In this document: positions 6,719-8,827 of the stretch, piece by piece
Layout: each line of letters starts with the position of its first letter
Position numbering within the stretch: position 1 is the first letter of the stretch
Made by a program: the position numbers and the translations under genes
The notes under the pieces: model-generated
Databases searched by the model: none
Seen by the model: only the letters and a program-made list of their open reading frames with translations
What the model was told of the DNA's origin: nothing
Origin: Gammaproteobacteria bacterium
GTDB taxonomy: Bacteria > Pseudomonadota > Gammaproteobacteria > Pseudomonadales > Pseudomonadaceae
Direction: 5' to 3'
DNA length: 8,827 nucleotides
NCBI GenBank assembly: GCA_012735335.1
Contig: JAAYHO010000141.1
Coordinates: 1 to 8,827, forward strand

Positions 6719-7981
6719 ATGATCAAACACACCTGGTTCAAGACCCTCATCGCAGTCGCTGTTGCCGGGGCCTCCTGCCATGTCATGGCAAACGGCCTGG
6801 CAGTGAACGAACAAAGCGTCAGTGGCATGGGTACTTCTTTTGCCGGTCGTTCCTCTTCTGCGCAGGATGCCAGCACCGTATTCGGCAACCCGGCCGGCAT
6901 GTCCCGCCTGCAACGCGCCGAGATCAGCGGTGGTGTGGCGGCTATCTGGCCGGAGACGGATATTGACGGCGCCGAGGGTAACCTGGCTCCCGGTACCAAC
7001 AAGGGTGATATCGCTCCCGATGCACAGGTGCCCTTTGTCTACTATGTCCGCCCCATGAACGACAAATGGCATGTAGGTCTGGGCCTGTATGTGCCCTTCG
7101 GCGTGATCAGCGACTACGAGAAGTCCTTCCAGGGCCGCGACCATGGTCTGTACAGCAAGGTACAGGTAACCACCCTGCAGCCCACCATCAGCTACCGGAT
7201 CAATGACCGGGTTGCCGTGGGCTTTGGCCCGACCATCAACAAGATTGATGGCAAATTGACCAAAAATCCCATGGCGCACGCCCAGCTGGGGCTTGCCTCC
7301 TCCCCCAATGCTCACGCCCGTATCAAAGGTGACGATATTGCCTACGGTTACAACCTCGGAGTACTGGTCGACGTAACTGACCGCCTGGCCTGGGGCTTGA
7401 GCTACCGATCCAAGGTCGAATACGAGCTGGAAGGCACCATCAGCTACTCCGACTTCCACCCGGCCACCGGTTTCTTCGGCACCCATGACGGCACAGTGGA
7501 TCTCACCCTGCCAGAGTCGGTAGATACCTCTGTTACCTATCGCGCCAATGACAAGTGGACACTGTATGCAGGCTCCACTTGGACCCGCTGGAGTCGACTG
7601 AAAGAACTGGCTGTTGTGCATGACGGCCCGCAGCCCAACCCGGTTGAGCCGCTCAACTGGGAAAACACCTGGTCACATGCGATCGGTGTAGCCTATCAGG
7701 TGACCCCCGCTGTAGTATTGCGCAGCGGTTTCGCTCTGGATGCCTCTCCGACCACCAACGAGCACCGCACAGTGCGCATTCCAGTGAGCAACCGCAAGAT
7801 CTACTCCCTTGGTCTGGGCTGGAATATCGACCAGGACTGGACTGTAGATGTAGCCTACGCCTATGTGGATGAGAGCAAAGGCCAGGTAAATCAGGCTGGT
7901 AATGGTATTACTGCGGATTACCATGCCCAATACGACAACAGCGCCCATGGCCTGGGTATCCAGCTGACCCACCGTTTCTAA
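6719..7981 (+). CDS. FadL-type outer-membrane transport channel
   Basis: This 420-residue outer-membrane beta-barrel belongs to the FadL/TodX/OmpP1 family, which lets hydrophobic molecules such as long-chain fatty acids or aromatic hydrocarbons cross the outer membrane. The N-terminus is a Sec signal (Lys3, hydrophobic core, cleavage after VMA at residue 24). The mature protein begins NGLAVNEQSVSGMG, followed by the family's DASTVFGNPAGMSRL (NPAG at 57-60), corresponding to the hatch region. The rest alternates polar and aromatic beta-strand segments and ends in HRF, the terminal Phe that the Bam machinery recognises. Length is typical. An AGGAA ribosome site lies 9 bases before the ATG. It stands alone: the upstream gene is unrelated and a strong terminator follows. 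No catabolic gene is adjacent, so the substrate stays open; fatty acid is the default guess. Confidence 0.92.
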   Translation: MIKHTWFKTLIAVAVAGASCHVMANGLAVNEQSVSGMGTSFAGRSSSAQDASTVFGNPAGMSRLQRAEISGGVAAIWPETDIDGAEGNLAPGTNKGDIAPDAQVPFVYYVRPMNDKWHVGLGLYVPFGVISDYEKSFQGRDHGLYSKVQVTTLQPTISYRINDRVAVGFGPTINKIDGKLTKNPMAHAQLGLASSPNAHARIKGDDIAYGYNLGVLVDVTDRLAWGLSYRSKVEYELEGTISYSDFHPATGFFGTHDGTVDLTLPESVDTSVTYRANDKWTLYAGSTWTRWSRLKELAVVHDGPQPNPVEPLNWENTWSHAIGVAYQVTPAVVLRSGFALDASPTTNEHRTVRIPVSNRKIYSLGLGWNIDQDWTVDVAYAYVDESKGQVNQAGNGITADYHAQYDNSAHGLGIQLTHRF

Positions 7982-7995
7982 ACGGTACTCTGCTG

Positions 7996-8033
7996 AAACA
8001 CGAACGCCCCGGCCAGCCGGGGCGTTCGTGTTT
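7996..8033. terminator. Strong bidirectional terminator between convergent genes
   Basis: A perfect 18-bp inverted repeat (arms 7996-8013 and 8016-8033; realistically 17 bp with a 4-base loop) has a GC-rich core and AAA/TTT ends. It begins 14 bases after the fadL-like stop and ends 12 bases before the nucleotidase stop on the other strand, so it can end both transcripts. Confidence 0.93.
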
Positions 8034-8045
8034 TCGGCTACAGAA

Positions 8046-8827
8046 TCAATCCATCAGCGGCACACCATTGTGATCAATCACCACCTGGTGTGAATACTCG
8101 CTGCGCGGCGGCAGACTCACCGTTCCCTGCTTCAGCAGGTAGTCGATCAGGCTCTGGGTATACAGCAGGAAGGTATTGGTCGAGCGTCCATCGGCACTGA
8201 CCTTGCCCAGCTCGGCATAACCATCGCGGCCCTCGGCAATGAAGTCATTGGTCACCAGTACATAACGCTGTACAAGGTCGATAGCGGACCAGTTGCCATC
8301 CGCCGCCCGCACCTCCACATTGCTGAAGCGACTGCCCCTCGGCTGGGACAGGTCAAGATCCCAGCGCAGCCCCGCTGCATATGGGTGGGAACCATCCGAG
8401 CCATTGTTTTCCATACGGTTGGATACTGCATCCTCCAGCGCCTGAACCACTTCCGCTCCAGTGATATCCAACTCGACCAGCACGTTGGTAAAGGGCAGCA
8501 TGGTCGCAGCACTGTTGAAGGTCACATCTCCGGCCGGCAGCGGCACACGCACGCCACCGGCGTTCTGCAGGGAGAAGTCGGCCCGGAGACTGGCATCCAG
8601 GAAGGCTTCAGCGACCAGTTGCGCGGCGTCGCTGCCCCGCGCCAGTTGGTTGGCCATCTCGCAGCCCGGTGTCCCGGAACTGCGGTTGTTCGCCTCTCCC
8701 GGTATGCGCACCAGGCAGAAGGCGTCGCTGGCAGTACCTATCACTTCCTGCTTCTTCTCGTCGATCTGGCCCTTGTAGCCATCCAGCACCGACTGGGCAT
8801 GGGCATCCGGCTCCACTACCAGTACGC
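8046..8827 (-). CDS. 5'-nucleotidase / NAD-nucleotidase-like enzyme, C-terminal part (partial, N-terminus beyond window)
   Basis: The frame is open from the right edge to the stop at 8046; 259 complete codons are visible. This is the 5'-nucleotidase C-terminal (substrate-binding) domain of UshA/NadN-type enzymes, which hydrolyse nucleotides (and NAD in NadN) in the periplasm or at the cell surface. Counting from the first full codon (8825), NAGGVR at 88-93 and LPFTN at 110-114 match UshA motifs around R410 and F429. F195 and D201 in NDFIAEGRDGY match F498 and D504, so the base-stacking Phe pair is kept. Cys37 and Cys55 flank an RIPGE segment and may form a disulfide, as I recall from NadN-like members. 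The metallophosphatase domain and signal peptide lie outside the window. The GTG at 8816 is internal, not a start. Confidence 0.9.
   Translation of the reverse strand, partial: VLVVEPDAHAQSVLDGYKGQIDEKKQEVIGTASDAFCLVRIPGEANNRSSGTPGCEMANQLARGSDAAQLVAEAFLDASLRADFSLQNAGGVRVPLPAGDVTFNSAATMLPFTNVLVELDITGAEVVQALEDAVSNRMENNGSDGSHPYAAGLRWDLDLSQPRGSRFSNVEVRAADGNWSAIDLVQRYVLVTNDFIAEGRDGYAELGKVSADGRSTNTFLLYTQSLIDYLLKQGTVSLPPRSEYSHQVVIDHNGVPLMD

Noticed and set aside
6629..7621. 330-codon open frame opposite the FadL-like gene
   Set aside because: It runs against a well-supported outer-membrane protein gene, spans its promoter region, and shows no domain or ribosome site that I recognise.

Overview
The window looks like a GC-rich gammaproteobacterial chromosome of the Pseudomonas type. 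The strongest evidence is a gacA-uvrC-pgsA-tRNA-Gly block on the minus strand, together with protein sequences that read like Pseudomonas orthologues. The Halopseudomonas (P. pertucinogena) branch is possible, but that is a guess. All genes look intact apart from two cut by the window edges. I see no phage, insertion sequence, CRISPR array or obvious recent transfer.

Layout. Positions 1-362 (minus) hold the N-terminal part of a Tat-exported, sorbitol-dehydrogenase-type small subunit that runs off the left edge. Positions 453-605 hold a compact tRNA-Gly(GCC) unit with its own near-consensus promoter, a 76-nt tRNA with encoded CCA, and a terminator. Positions 625-3707 (minus) hold gacA, uvrC and pgsA, read in that order: a response regulator, the UvrABC nuclease subunit and phosphatidylglycerophosphate synthase. 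gacA and uvrC overlap by four bases (ATGA). gacA most likely starts at a TTG.

A divergent intergenic region (3708-3916) separates gacA from a plus-strand pair at 3917-6540. The first gene of the pair encodes a cytoplasmic protein with a cyclic-nucleotide-binding-like domain, two CBS domains and a GlnD-like nucleotidyltransferase domain. The second, overlapping by four bases (GTGA), encodes a DnaQ-like DEDD exonuclease. The function of this pair is unknown to me, and it is the most interesting part of the window. Next is a FadL-type outer-membrane channel (6719-7981), preceded by palindromic sequence and followed by a very strong two-way terminator (7996-8033). The right end (8046-8827, minus) holds the C-terminal domain of a secreted 5'-nucleotidase/NAD-nucleotidase-like enzyme cut by the window edge.

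How they work together: gacA, uvrC and pgsA are probably one transcription unit of unrelated housekeeping functions, an arrangement also known around uvrY-uvrC-pgsA-glyW in E. coli. The CBS/nucleotidyltransferase and exonuclease genes are translationally coupled and probably act in one process. FadL and the nucleotidase are convergent, separately terminated envelope/periplasm genes. Nothing here amounts to a proven new system; the nucleotidyltransferase-exonuclease module is the best candidate for one.
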